Counted from the stretch's first letter, positions 49,884 through 58,052 are shown. The stretch is 64,000 nucleotides of DNA from an uncultured Prevotellaceae bacterium (GCA_900316475.1 ONDA01000018.1:36409-100408); one strand, 5' to 3'. The notes: a model not told the origin generated them from the sequence alone. Numbers and translations: made by a program.

Positions 49884-50301
49884 CCCACATCTTCTTCCAC
49901 GCGACGTAGAAGTCGGGGTTAGCCCATACGAGCTGGTAGTTCTTATCCATAAACACCTGGACAGAGCGGCCCGTAGCCATCAGCTCCTCGGTCTCAGGAT
50001 TGTAGATTTCGTAGTCGAACACAATCTTGGCAGCCTCCGTAGGCCGGTAGATGATGTCGATGCGAGGACGCATACCGTAGGTGATAGGCTTGCGGTAATG
50101 GAACTGCATATCGACCAGCGGCGCATAGTAACCGAAGTCGGCAATACGCAGGTATTCCAACTGGTACTTACGCCCGAACTCCTCGCGGGCATCCTCGAAA
50201 TACAGCATATAGGAGCCGTGCCAGACGACGTTCATTGAGTCGACCTCGCTGAAACGCACGTCGAACACCTTCGAGGCTCGTAATTCTTTTGTCTTCTCCA
50301 T
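49867..50301 (-). CDS. 4HBT-type acyl-ACP/CoA thioesterase (ApeM-like)
   Basis: 144 residues, single hot-dog fold. The 4-hydroxybenzoyl-CoA-thioesterase motif lies in VRFSEVDSMNVVWHGSYMLY (Asp general base) and YEIYNPETEELMATGRSVQV closes the sheet. It would release the finished or aborted acyl chain from ACP. It sits between the KS gene and the second dehydratase, in the order seen in aryl polyene clusters. Confidence 0.88.
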   Translation of the reverse strand: MEKTKELRASKVFDVRFSEVDSMNVVWHGSYMLYFEDAREEFGRKYQLEYLRIADFGYYAPLVDMQFHYRKPITYGMRPRIDIIYRPTEAAKIVFDYEIYNPETEELMATGRSVQVFMDKNYQLVWANPDFYVAWKKMWGVDNS

Positions 50302-50316
50302 ATTCCCTTGCTCCTT

Positions 50317-50766
50317 TTACTCCTTGGCCTCAATATCGCTCAACGCTATCTTCATCTCAGCCGTCACGATGGTCTCGTCGCCAACCTTCACGGTGGCATT
50401 GACGAGTGTCAGCCGCATCACCTCCAGCATCACCGAAATGGATGTGGTCAGCGTCTCGCCGACATGGGCCGTACGCAGAATCTGCAGGTTCTTGACACTA
50501 CCGATGAAACCCAATCGCACGCGTTCCTTATATATATATTGGTTGATATAGCCCATGCGGGCAGCACACGTCTGAGCAATGTTCTCCACCAGGGCACACG
50601 GATTAAGCACGCCACCGTCCTCAATAAAGAGGTTGTCGGGACGCACCGTCAGCTGGGTGGTGGTGACCACCTCGTCGCAATGCATCAGGCGGTCTATCAT
50701 CACAAACGGCGGACGCTGTGGTAACAGTGTCAGCACATCAATCGTTTCAAGGTTCATCTCCTTCAT
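50317..50766 (-). CDS. Hot-dog 3-hydroxyacyl-ACP dehydratase (ApeP-like)
   Basis: 149 residues from the ATG at 50766, inside the 3' end of the acyltransferase gene (20-base overlap); the ATG at 50757 is an alternative. LPQRPPFVMIDRLMHCDEVV and ALVENIAQTCAARMGYINQY show the FabA/ApeP-type hot-dog core. The typical active-site His of the ApeI type is missing here, so it is likely the partner subunit of the ApeI-like protein (41196-41549). Both are expected to form the dehydratase for the conjugated chain. Confidence 0.8.
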   Translation of the reverse strand: MKEMNLETIDVLTLLPQRPPFVMIDRLMHCDEVVTTTQLTVRPDNLFIEDGGVLNPCALVENIAQTCAARMGYINQYIYKERVRLGFIGSVKNLQILRTAHVGETLTTSISVMLEVMRLTLVNATVKVGDETIVTAEMKIALSDIEAKE

Positions 50767-51655
50767 GACTCCAAAATTCATAATAGTTAAACCACTGCTC
50801 AGGGTGCAACCGCAGAACGGTCTCCACCTCACGGGCGAAGTTCTGTGCCAGACTGGCAGCACGCTCCTGACGACTCTTGCCCTGTGTAGCCTCCACCCGA
50901 CGGATGTAGCACTTGTAGCGATGCGCCGACACCTTCATCACGAGGATGGTCATCGTGGGGACACCACGCTGCAGGGCCATGGCAAACGGGCCATACGGGA
51001 AACGGGCCTTGGCTCCCAAGAAGTCGCACTCCACAGAACGCGGCGAGCCGAAGATGCGGTCAGCGGGTATGCTGACAATCTCGCCCGAAGCCAACGCATC
51101 GTTCAACAAGAAGATATGCGACATGTCCTCACTGACGGGAATCATGCGGATATTGTTCTTTGACAACAGCCTGTTACGGTTCTCCATCACGGCCCTGGCC
51201 TCACCAGAGTAAACCAGCGCATTGTAGCGCTTCTCAGTAGCCTCGAAGGCATAGCCCGCCAACTCATAATTGCCGACATGACAGCTCAGAATCATAAAAC
51301 CGGACTGACTGTGGCAGAGTTCGAGGAAGGCATCGTTGCCGTCGAGTTCGAACTCAAAACGCTGACCGGCGTATGTGGCAAAGCGGTCGAGGATAATCTG
51401 GCCGAAGCGATAGTGATTCAGATAGACATTGCGGAACGACTTCCATACGCCAAAACCGTGGCGCCGACGAAAATAGTGGTACATGACTATATAGCCACGA
51501 TGGGCAAACAGCATGTAGAACGGTATAACGAAGATGGCCATTCCCAGGTAGACGAACCGCAGGTTCAGATACTTGAAAAACCATATCAGCGAGCGGTGCA
51601 TCCATGGCATACCCTGAGTGCTACCGCGCCACGCCTCGTGCTCCAGTTGCTCCAC
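50747..51655 (-). CDS. LpxL-like acyltransferase of the polyene cluster
   Basis: 302 residues with a GTG start at 51655. The N-terminal WRGSTQGMPWMHRSLIWFFK is the form seen in aryl polyene acyltransferases, which argues for this start rather than the ATG at 51610. The catalytic HX4E is in SCHVGNYELAGYAFEA. One membrane segment lies near residue 35. It is thought to acylate the glycolipid anchor of the pigment. It begins 2 bases after the ACP stop. Confidence 0.88.
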   Translation of the reverse strand: MEQLEHEAWRGSTQGMPWMHRSLIWFFKYLNLRFVYLGMAIFVIPFYMLFAHRGYIVMYHYFRRRHGFGVWKSFRNVYLNHYRFGQIILDRFATYAGQRFEFELDGNDAFLELCHSQSGFMILSCHVGNYELAGYAFEATEKRYNALVYSGEARAVMENRNRLLSKNNIRMIPVSEDMSHIFLLNDALASGEIVSIPADRIFGSPRSVECDFLGAKARFPYGPFAMALQRGVPTMTILVMKVSAHRYKCYIRRVEATQGKSRQERAASLAQNFAREVETVLRLHPEQWFNYYEFWSHEGDEP

Positions 51656-51657
51656 CT

Positions 51658-51900
51658 TTAGCCTACCTTGCTCTGGATATAGTCGCAGAACTGGTTCAGC
51701 GTCTTCACGCTGGCCATTTCCTCAGGCTTAATCTTAAAGCCAAACTTCTTCTCAACGATGACGACAATGTCGACAAAGTCAAGACTGTCGATACCGAGGT
51801 CTTCTTTCAGCTGGGCCTCGGGGGCAATCTTTTCTTCTTCAATCTCCAAGTCCTCAATGAGGAACTCCCTTACTTTCTCTTCAATTTCTGTTCTTTCCAT
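51658..51900 (-). CDS. Acyl carrier protein (copy 2)
   Basis: 80 residues. Phosphopantetheine Ser in EDLGIDSLDFVDIVVIVEKK. Very acidic helices 1-2 (EEKVREFLIEDLEIEEEK). The second carrier of the cluster; one may carry the aryl starter or lipid chain and the other the growing polyene, but the sequence cannot tell which. Confidence 0.93.
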   Translation of the reverse strand: MERTEIEEKVREFLIEDLEIEEEKIAPEAQLKEDLGIDSLDFVDIVVIVEKKFGFKIKPEEMASVKTLNQFCDYIQSKVG

Positions 51901-51903
51901 TAT

Positions 51904-51961
51904 CTAAATTCTAAATTCAAAATTCTAAATTCACACCTCGTACCTCGTACCTCGCACCTCG
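51904..51961 (+). repeat. Two abutting heptanucleotide arrays, CTAAATT x4 then YACCTCG x4
   Basis: CTAAATT, CTAAATT, CAAAATT, CTAAATT (51904-51931) run almost directly into CACCTCG, TACCTCG, TACCTCG, CACCTCG (51934-51961). Two different units with the same 7-bp period in the same gap. Confidence 0.9.
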
Positions 51962-51967
51962 AAAATC

Positions 51968-53065
51968 TCAGCGCTTCTTGCACACCAAAACAGAGTGCCC
52001 CTGACCTAAGTGGTCGTGAATGGTCTCTACTTCAAGACCGGCCTGACGGATGATACGCACCATATCGTCTGTGTTGTACATCTTCGAGTTGCCATTGGCC
52101 AGTGCCGTAAAGTAAAGGCTGGTCATGGTCAAGCAGAAAGCGGCTGGCTCAAAGCGCTGACGATCCCACAGCGTTTCCATAATGTAGACGCGACTGTCCT
52201 TGTCCATAATCTTGGCAGCACGCTCAAGGATACTCTGAATCTCGTCCTCTCCGAAACAGTCGAGGAACTGACTCATCCAGATAGCATCGTAATGCTTGTT
52301 CGTCGGAAACGAGTTCGAGCGGTCAAGCAGGTCGGTCCCGAAAGCATCAATACGCTCGGCACCCGGCTTGCCTGCCGTCTGCTGTTCCATCATCTCCACC
52401 TGCTGCGGCAGGTCCATGACGGTGACGAAGACGTCAGGGTCGTAACCCACGCACTGCAAAGCCCAACGGCCTGTATTGCCGCCCACGTCCAAGAGCGTCT
52501 TGGGCTTGTTGGCAAACACGACCTCCAAAGCCTGCTGGAACGAGCTGTCGCTATAGAAATGGTCAAAGCCGAACCAACTCTTCTGCACCTGCTCAGGCAG
52601 CTGCGAGAGTCCTTCGTAGATGGTAGGCCAGTCGCCGAAATGCTTTAACCCGGCGGGCTTGCCTTCACGCAAGGCCTCCTCTAAATGGAACCAGCCCTCG
52701 TAGTTGACGTCGTGATTAAAGTCGATGTTCACCCGGGTGGCGGGGTCGTTGATGAGGAACCAACCAGTCTTGGCCAACGTAAAACGCTCACTGTCCTTAT
52801 CGACAAGTACCGTGCCGATACACAGCGAAGCCTCCATCAGCACCTTCACGGCATAGACAGACAAGCCGGTCTGCTCTGCCACTTCAGCAATGGTCATGCC
52901 CTCGTCGCTGTCGCGTAACATATCAAGGATACCAAACTTCAGCATCAAGCGCGAAGCCTGAAATACAATGGGACCCCAGGCTATCCACTCGGCTCGTGCC
53001 TGAGCCTCGCGTGCCGACAGGTGCTCCTTCGTATAAGCCTTTTCCAAGGCAGGTGATAAATTCAT
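51968..53065 (-). CDS. SAM-dependent O-methyltransferase-like protein
   Basis: 365 residues from the ATG at 53065; the frame continues upstream, but that part lies over the promoter. A winged-helix dimerisation domain (MLKFGILDMLRDSDEGMTIA, EVAEQTGLSVYAVKVLMEAS) is followed by a Rossmann methyltransferase domain with the SAM motif KTLLDVGGNTGRWALQCVG and VMDLPQQVEMMEQQ. The fold is that of plant-type small-molecule O-methyltransferases. It probably methylates the aryl head group. First gene of the main minus-strand transcript, driven by the promoter at 53105-53138. Confidence 0.85.
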   Translation of the reverse strand: MNLSPALEKAYTKEHLSAREAQARAEWIAWGPIVFQASRLMLKFGILDMLRDSDEGMTIAEVAEQTGLSVYAVKVLMEASLCIGTVLVDKDSERFTLAKTGWFLINDPATRVNIDFNHDVNYEGWFHLEEALREGKPAGLKHFGDWPTIYEGLSQLPEQVQKSWFGFDHFYSDSSFQQALEVVFANKPKTLLDVGGNTGRWALQCVGYDPDVFVTVMDLPQQVEMMEQQTAGKPGAERIDAFGTDLLDRSNSFPTNKHYDAIWMSQFLDCFGEDEIQSILERAAKIMDKDSRVYIMETLWDRQRFEPAAFCLTMTSLYFTALANGNSKMYNTDDMVRIIRQAGLEVETIHDHLGQGHSVLVCKKR

Positions 53066-53104
53066 AAAACGTTGAATTATTACTTGTTGTCTTCTTTGAG
53101 CGTG

Positions 53105-53138
53105 CAAAGGTACAACAATTTTCCCGAATAGTTGCAAA
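53105..53138 (-). promoter_or_regulatory. Left-facing promoter of the polyene cluster
   Basis: On the minus strand TTTG (plus CAAA 53135-53138), 22 bases, then TACCTTTG (plus CAAAGGTA 53105-53112). The -10-like core TACCTTTGCAC is shared with the right-facing promoter. Confidence 0.75.
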
Positions 53139-53163
53139 TTCTACGAACTTTTGTGATTTTTTC

Positions 53164-53194
53164 TTGTGTAATCATCATAAAATGTGTACCTTTG
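53164..53194 (+). promoter_or_regulatory. Right-facing promoter of fabG-KS
   Basis: TTG (53164-53166), 20 bases, TACCTTTG (53187-53194), and the start codon 25 bases later. Divergent with the promoter at 53105. Confidence 0.8.
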
Positions 53195-53218
53195 CACCCG
53201 TTTTTGAATTGAGAATCG

Positions 53219-53950
53219 ATGAAATATGCATTAGTAACAGGCGGCTCCCGAGGCATCGGCAAGGCTGTCGCCCGGAAATTGGCCAGTCAAGGATGGCCGG
53301 TATTGATTAACTACCGCAGCAACCATGAGGCAGCACAAGCTACACTCGACGAGATTGTGGCTGAGGGCGGCCAGGCAGAGCTGCTGCCGTTTGACGTGGC
53401 TGACCCCGCTCAGACAGATGCCGCAATGGAACAGTGGGAGGCCGCTCACCCTGACGACCATATTGCCGTGCTGGTGAACAACGCCGGCATACGTCGCGAC
53501 AACGTGATGTTCATGATGTCGGACGATGACTGGCACACCGTGCTCGACACCACGATGAACGGATTCTTCTACATCACACGCCGGCTGCTGAAACACATGA
53601 TGCCACGCAAACGCGGTGGCCGTATCATCAACATGGCATCGCTCTCAGGGCTGAAGGGACTGCCCGGACAGACGAACTACTCGGCAGCTAAAGCGGCACT
53701 GATAGGTGCTACGAAAGCGCTGGCGCAGGAGGTAGCAGCACGTGGCGTTACGGTGAACGCCGTCGCCCCAGGATTCATCGCTACCGACATGACAGCCGAC
53801 TTAGACGAGGCAGAACTGAAGAAGCTGATTCCTGCCGGACGGTTCGGACGCCCGGAGGAGGTGGCGGCCCTGGTGGCTTTCTTAGCATCGGACGAGGCTG
53901 CCTACATCACGGGGCAAGCCATCTCAATTAACGGAGGATTGTACACTTGA
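53219..53950 (+). CDS. 3-ketoacyl-ACP reductase (FabG/ApeQ-like)
   Basis: 243 residues. NADPH-binding ALVTGGSRGIGKAVARKLAS, then NNAGIRRDNVMF, catalytic Ser-Tyr-Lys in MASLSGLKGLPGQTNYSAAK, and the GQAISINGGLYT end of classical SDR enzymes. It reduces the 3-ketoacyl-ACP during polyene elongation. Divergent from the main operon and 13 bases ahead of a ketosynthase gene. Confidence 0.93.
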   Translation: MKYALVTGGSRGIGKAVARKLASQGWPVLINYRSNHEAAQATLDEIVAEGGQAELLPFDVADPAQTDAAMEQWEAAHPDDHIAVLVNNAGIRRDNVMFMMSDDDWHTVLDTTMNGFFYITRRLLKHMMPRKRGGRIINMASLSGLKGLPGQTNYSAAKAALIGATKALAQEVAARGVTVNAVAPGFIATDMTADLDEAELKKLIPAGRFGRPEEVAALVAFLASDEAAYITGQAISINGGLYT

Positions 53951-53963
53951 AGAATAAAGAATT

Positions 53964-55184
53964 ATGAGAAGAGTAGTGGTGACAGGCATGGGCATCTGGT
54001 CGTGCTTGGGAACGAACTTAGAGGAGGTTAAACAATCATTATACGAAGGACGCTCAGGCATCGGCATCGAACAGGAGCGCATCACTTACGGCTATCAGTC
54101 GGCACTGACGGGTATCGTGCAGAAGCCCGAACTGAAAAAGCTGCTGCACCGCCGACTCCGTGCAGGACTGTCGGAAGAGGCAGAATATGCCTACATGGCT
54201 GCACGTGAGTGTTTCGAACAGGCTGGCGTCGACGAGGAGTTCCTGCTGAACAACGAGATTGGCGTCATCTTCGGCAACGACTCGTCAGCAAAACCCGTCA
54301 TCGAGGCTGCCAACATCATGGCCGAGAAGCACGACTCCGAACTTCTTGGCTCAGGACTCATCTTCCAGTCGATGAACTCAACGGTGAACATGAACCTGAG
54401 CACCATCTTCCACCTGCGCGGCGTGAACTTCACGATTTCATCGGCCTGCGCCAGCGGCTCACACTCTATCGGCATTGGCTACCTGCTCATCAAGCAAGGA
54501 CTGCAAGACCGTGTGCTCGTAGGCGGTGCCCAGGAAACGAACTTCTACTCGATGGCGACGTTCGACGCCCTTGGGGCTTTCTCGAAGCGTATGGACGAGC
54601 CAACGAAAGCCAGCCGCCCCTTCGACCGCGATCGTGACGGACTGATTCCCTCAGGCGGTGCTGCGGCCTTGCTGTTAGAGGACTACGACAGTGCCGTGGC
54701 TCGCGGTGCCAACATCATTGCCGAAGTGACTGGCTACGGATTCTCATCGAACGGCGGCGGCATCTCACAGCCCAGCGACGACGGCAGCGTACTGGCAATG
54801 AACCGCGCACTGGCTGACGCTGGCGTGACGGTTGACGACATCGACTACGTCAACGCCCACGCCACATCAACGCCACAGGGCGACCAGTTTGAGGCTATTG
54901 CCCTGAACCGTATGTTCAACGGCAAGCGTGCGCTCATCTCGTCGACAAAGGGCATGACGGGTCACGAATGCTGGATGGCCGGTGCCTCTGAAGCCGTCTA
55001 CAGCATCCTGATGATGAAGAACAGCTTTGTGGCACCTAACATCAACTTCGAGAATCCCGACGAGTACAGCGCTCCGCTGAACCTCGCCACGAAGACGGTG
55101 GACATGGAAATCAACACCGTACTGTCTAACTCCTTCGGCTTCGGCGGAACAAATTCGGCACTGGTACTTAAGAACTGGAAATAG
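53964..55184 (+). CDS. Beta-ketoacyl-ACP synthase (FabF/ApeR-like)
   Basis: 406 residues, complete Cys-His-His: ISSACASGSHSIGIGYLLIK, YVNAHATSTPQGDQFEAIAL, STKGMTGHECWMAGASEAVY. It is the third catalytic KS of the cluster. With the adjoining FabG it forms a two-gene divergent transcript that a bidirectional terminator closes at 55192-55228. It carries no heptamer insert, unlike the KS at 48.7-49.8 kb. Confidence 0.93.
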   Translation: MRRVVVTGMGIWSCLGTNLEEVKQSLYEGRSGIGIEQERITYGYQSALTGIVQKPELKKLLHRRLRAGLSEEAEYAYMAARECFEQAGVDEEFLLNNEIGVIFGNDSSAKPVIEAANIMAEKHDSELLGSGLIFQSMNSTVNMNLSTIFHLRGVNFTISSACASGSHSIGIGYLLIKQGLQDRVLVGGAQETNFYSMATFDALGAFSKRMDEPTKASRPFDRDRDGLIPSGGAAALLLEDYDSAVARGANIIAEVTGYGFSSNGGGISQPSDDGSVLAMNRALADAGVTVDDIDYVNAHATSTPQGDQFEAIALNRMFNGKRALISSTKGMTGHECWMAGASEAVYSILMMKNSFVAPNINFENPDEYSAPLNLATKTVDMEINTVLSNSFGFGGTNSALVLKNWK

Positions 55185-55191
55185 CACAAAT

Positions 55192-55228
55192 AAAAAGGCA
55201 GTCTTTCGTTGTCGAAGACTGCCTTTTT
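55192..55228. terminator. Bidirectional terminator
   Basis: A long hairpin (AAGGCAGTCTT... with ...AAGACTGCCTT) is flanked by A and T runs on both sides. It ends fabG-KS on the plus strand and the outer-membrane protein gene on the minus strand. Confidence 0.85.
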
Positions 55229-55250
55229 ATATTTGTTGGTGTAAGAATAA

Positions 55251-55931
55251 TTAAAAGTTTACACCGGCACCAAAGAACAGGGAGACGTGCTGGGCCTCCT
55301 CCACCCACACCTTATCCGTTTTCTGCTTCTGGTCAATCAAACCGACATTCGCACCCAAGCTGATGTTGAAATGTCCAAACGAGACGCTGACACCATCGCG
55401 CAGGCCGAAATCCATGTCCTTACTGGTAAAGCCGTATGAACCATAGACGCCGGCGAAAGGCTGCAGTACGACCTTGTCGCCTAAATAGATATGGTAGCTC
55501 ACGGCCAGAGGCACGAGGACAGAGTGGTTGTGGATAGTATAGCGCGGACCGTCGTCCCAACGCTCACGCCCCGACGAGTAATAATGGCCGTCACGGTAGT
55601 AGCTGCGGTCGTAGTACCTGTTGTCATAGTGGCCGTAAACCTCGTAATGCCAGCGGTCGCCCTCGCGGAGACGCGTTCCCATATCCATATAATAGGCGCC
55701 GGTCTCGATGTAGAAGGGAACCTTCGCCACCTTAAAATCAAGATGAACTCCGCCGACGGCAGTCAGCAACGCCAAGGGGCGATCCAGATTGGCATATTCA
55801 CTGGCACCAATGCCGACGCGTATGCCGACATGGGCTTTCGGGGCGTCCTGCTTGGCGGCGTTAAAACGAGCACTCGCGGGCATCGCCACCGTCAAGGCTG
55901 CCATCATCAAAAACTCAGCTATTTTCTTCAT
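55251..55931 (-). CDS. Outer-membrane beta-barrel protein
   Basis: 226 residues. A signal peptide (AEFLMMAALTVAMPASA) precedes a small porin-type barrel: repeated aromatic/glycine strands (VGIRVGIGASEYANLDRPLA, FYIETGAYYMDMGTRL, VSFGHFNISLGANVGLI) and a C-terminal Phe (VSLFFGAGVNF). A Tyr/Arg-rich loop (DNRYYDRSYYRDGHYY) faces outward. A -7 box TAACTTTG lies at 55960-55967 (plus CAAAGTTA). Function unknown; the second barrel at 63.3-63.9 kb has a similar layout. Confidence 0.85.
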   Translation of the reverse strand: MKKIAEFLMMAALTVAMPASARFNAAKQDAPKAHVGIRVGIGASEYANLDRPLALLTAVGGVHLDFKVAKVPFYIETGAYYMDMGTRLREGDRWHYEVYGHYDNRYYDRSYYRDGHYYSSGRERWDDGPRYTIHNHSVLVPLAVSYHIYLGDKVVLQPFAGVYGSYGFTSKDMDFGLRDGVSVSFGHFNISLGANVGLIDQKQKTDKVWVEEAQHVSLFFGAGVNF

Positions 55932-56307
55932 ACAATGATATTATATATAGTTTCGGCTGCAAAGTTACGAAAAAAGTCTGTAACAAAAGACGAATTTTCG
56001 AAGATTAACGCAGAACTATCGAAAAATAAAGGCAAGACGGGGGAAAACGAGGAAGTTCAGTTTTAGGCCGAAAGCAAATATGGGAGGAATAAAGAAGTAA
56101 TTAGGTCTCTTATCCGTAACCCGCGAGACGGTCTTGGGAGCCAGTTAAACTTCGTTAATCGGATAGGCAATATGGGGCATAACGACGCACCTCTCACCAC
56201 CCGTTTCTGATTCCGCAAACTGCTATATTTTGCATAGCGATGGAACCAAGAAAAGATAGTAGTTTTGCAGCCGGAATTTAAAAACGAGTAAGAAGGGAGG
56301 CGTCCCT
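55932..56307. other. Non-coding gap between barrel protein and AraC-like gene
   Basis: It holds the -7 box of the barrel gene (55960-55967) and a spaced inverted pair TATCCG/CGGATA (56111-56116, 56160-56165). An 82-codon minus-strand frame exists, but its composition looks non-coding. Nothing else is evident. Confidence 0.4.
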
Positions 56308-56664
56308 TCACACCCTATACCGCCCCGCATCGCCCTTCTGCCTCAACGCCATGCGCCGTTCCGTGGGCGTCTGCTTGCGTTCCCGACGGATGACGACACA
56401 GAAATTCGTGTGCGAGCCGAAACCCGAACGACGGGCCACCTCCGCAAGCGGCAGGTCGGTGTAGCGTAGCAGGTCGTCGACCAGCCGCAACTGGTAGGCC
56501 ATGCGGAAGTCTGGTCCCGACATGCCCGTCAGGATGAAGATGAGCGCATCCAAGTCCTCCGTATCGCTTCCGAACGACCAAGTAGCCACCTCTCTGCACT
56601 CAGCGTTCCAACTTTCCGATGAAGATGCCACCTCTCCGCACTCCGCGACCTCATCATATTGCAT
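56308..56664 (-). CDS. AraC-type DNA-binding domain fragment
   Basis: 118 residues. Its second half shows the AraC helix-turn-helix pair: FRMAYQLRLVDDLLRYTDLP, LAEVARRSGFGSHTNFCVVI, RRERKQTPTERRMALRQ. The sensor domain is absent, and the N-terminal 30 residues (ECGEVASSSESWNAECREVA) look like low-complexity, poor coding sequence. This may be a shortened regulator or a decayed copy. No promoter is seen in front. Confidence 0.6.
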   Translation of the reverse strand: MQYDEVAECGEVASSSESWNAECREVATWSFGSDTEDLDALIFILTGMSGPDFRMAYQLRLVDDLLRYTDLPLAEVARRSGFGSHTNFCVVIRRERKQTPTERRMALRQKGDAGRYRV

Positions 56665-56747
56665 ACAATCGCCTCAAAATCTCCAAATTCTTCCGTCCAA
56701 TCCGCGTCAGACCGTCCAAATTTTATCTTTTTTGAAACTTTCACAGC

Positions 56748-57020
56748 ATATTGCCTTATAATTTGCGGAAAAATTGTACCTTTGCATCGTGTTTCTTCGG
56801 AGGCACGATGTTTTATTTGCTCAAATTTCCTGGTCGAATCACCACCTCGCAACGGAGTAGAGAGCAAAACCTAATATACATTTGGAGTGTACGCATAGAG
56901 TGTAGACTTCTCCATAGTATATTAGGGGCTTGTGGTGAGCCTGACCAGGAATATGGCGGGTCTGCACTCTTTCTGTACCCAAGATTTTGTGCAGATGCCA
57001 TACCAGAGATAAGGCAATAT
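56748..57020 (+). repeat. 273-bp region with terminal inverted repeats and strong internal hairpins
   Basis: A perfect 12-bp inverted pair (ATATTGCCTTAT 56748-56759, ATAAGGCAATAT 57009-57020) encloses a promoter box TACCTTTG (56777-56784), a hairpin CATCGTG/CACGATG (56785-56810) and a long stem: TTCCTGGTC (56827-56835) with GACCAGGAA (56943-56951), TCACCAC with GTGGTGA, CCTAATATAC (56870-56879) with GTATATTAGG (56917-56926). It forms the 5' leader of the lipoprotein gene and may be a regulatory RNA or a small mobile element. Confidence 0.7.
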
Positions 57021-57040
57021 TGCACAACTATTAATAATTA

Positions 57041-57532
57041 ATGTTTATGAACAAAAAGATTTTTTGGAATTTGCTGACCTTTATGATGGTCGCAATGTTG
57101 AGTGTTTGTTTCGTATCTTGTGGTGGTGATGACGATGACAAACAGGGAAGTATTCCCGACACAAACCCATCGTCAATAATTGGTTCTTGGGTAAAAATTT
57201 ATGAGAAAGAAATCAAGTACACTCTAACAAACGGGAACTGGGTAAAAACCAGTGAAAATGAGGAGAACGGAAATGGGCAATCAGCTTTGTACTTTGGAGC
57301 CGACGGCATGTACTGCAAAATGTATCTCAACTATGATGGTAGTTGGAAGAAGGGGACAATGTCGTCTTATAGCATTCATGGCAACAATCTCATCATATCA
57401 AGTTCATCTACGATGTCGCCATCGACTAAATCTAGAACTTTTAGTATTAGCGGCACTGTTTTGGAGATTATAGAAACTGAACTTGATGGATATGAAAAAG
57501 AAGAAGAAATTGAGCGATACAGGAAAATATGA
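57041..57532 (+). CDS. Lipocalin-like lipoprotein
   Basis: 163 residues; a second ATG at 57047 (MNKKIFW) is an alternative start. The lipoprotein signal has the lipobox around LSVCFVSCGGDDDDK, with acidic residues after the Cys as for surface-exposed lipoproteins in Bacteroidetes. The mature part (IIGSWVKIYEKEIKYTLTNG, ALYFGADGMYCKMYLNYDG, HGNNLIISSSSTM) matches small lipocalin-like or DUF-type beta domains. It is preceded by a 250-base structured leader and followed by a terminator. Confidence 0.8.
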   Translation: MFMNKKIFWNLLTFMMVAMLSVCFVSCGGDDDDKQGSIPDTNPSSIIGSWVKIYEKEIKYTLTNGNWVKTSENEENGNGQSALYFGADGMYCKMYLNYDGSWKKGTMSSYSIHGNNLIISSSSTMSPSTKSRTFSISGTVLEIIETELDGYEKEEEIERYRKI

Positions 57533-57586
57533 AACAACATTCCACTGGAATCAAAAGGAACAATAACTCGTCTTGATAAGAAAAGT

Positions 57587-57626
57587 GCGGGAACCCGCGT
57601 CGACATCCTCGGCAAACGGTTCCCGC
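57587..57626 (+). terminator. Terminator of the lipoprotein gene
   Basis: A 9-bp stem GCGGGAACC (57587-57595) / GGTTCCCGC (57618-57626), then TCTTTGTTT. The sequence after it is repeated near 58424-58453. Confidence 0.65.
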
Positions 57627-57647
57627 TCTTTGTTTCTCCACAATTTA

Positions 57648-58052
57648 CTATTTCAGTTTTTCCAGCAGCTCGGAATACTTCAGGATGGGGATGCCCGCAT
57701 GTTCCTTGAGGTCTGTGAGGTCCTTGTCACCGCTGACAATGTAATCTACAGGGACGCTCTCGGCCATCGAAAGGAGATAGAGGTCTTTCTGGTCGCGGAT
57801 GTCGGACTTGGCCTCGACGGTGATGTCGGTGATGAAGCAGACGTCATAGACCATTTCGAAGAAGTAGTAGCGCGTCTCGGCAGAAATGAGTTTGTCGAAC
57901 TTTTCGCGGGCTATGACACGGCGGATTTCGTCAAGTTCCTACTCGCTGACATATACCTCCACGTCGTGGCGGCACAGCACGTCGGCCAGCGATGAGAGCC
58001 GCTTGCCTATCATGAACGAAATCCACAGGTTGGTGTCGAACAGAATCTTCAT
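57648..58052 (-). pseudogene. PIN-domain toxin with an in-frame stop
   Basis: The frame from 58052 codes a PIN-family toxin (MKILFDTNLWISFMIGKRLS, SLADVLCRHDVEVYVSE), then a TAG at 57939-57941, then ELDEIRRVIAREKFDKLISA and the end VDYIVSGDKDLTDLKEHAGI, ILKYSELLEKLK. The catalytic acidic residues (FDTN, then SGDKDL) are present on both sides of the stop. The TAG differs from CAG (Gln, as the context suggests) by one base. PIN toxins cut RNA and must be silenced by the antitoxin just upstream; here the toxin itself looks inactivated. Downstream ATGs could still give a C-terminal fragment. Confidence 0.88.

Noticed and set aside
56063-56311. 82-codon minus-strand frame
   Set aside because: No family, poor composition, no promoter; treated as non-coding.
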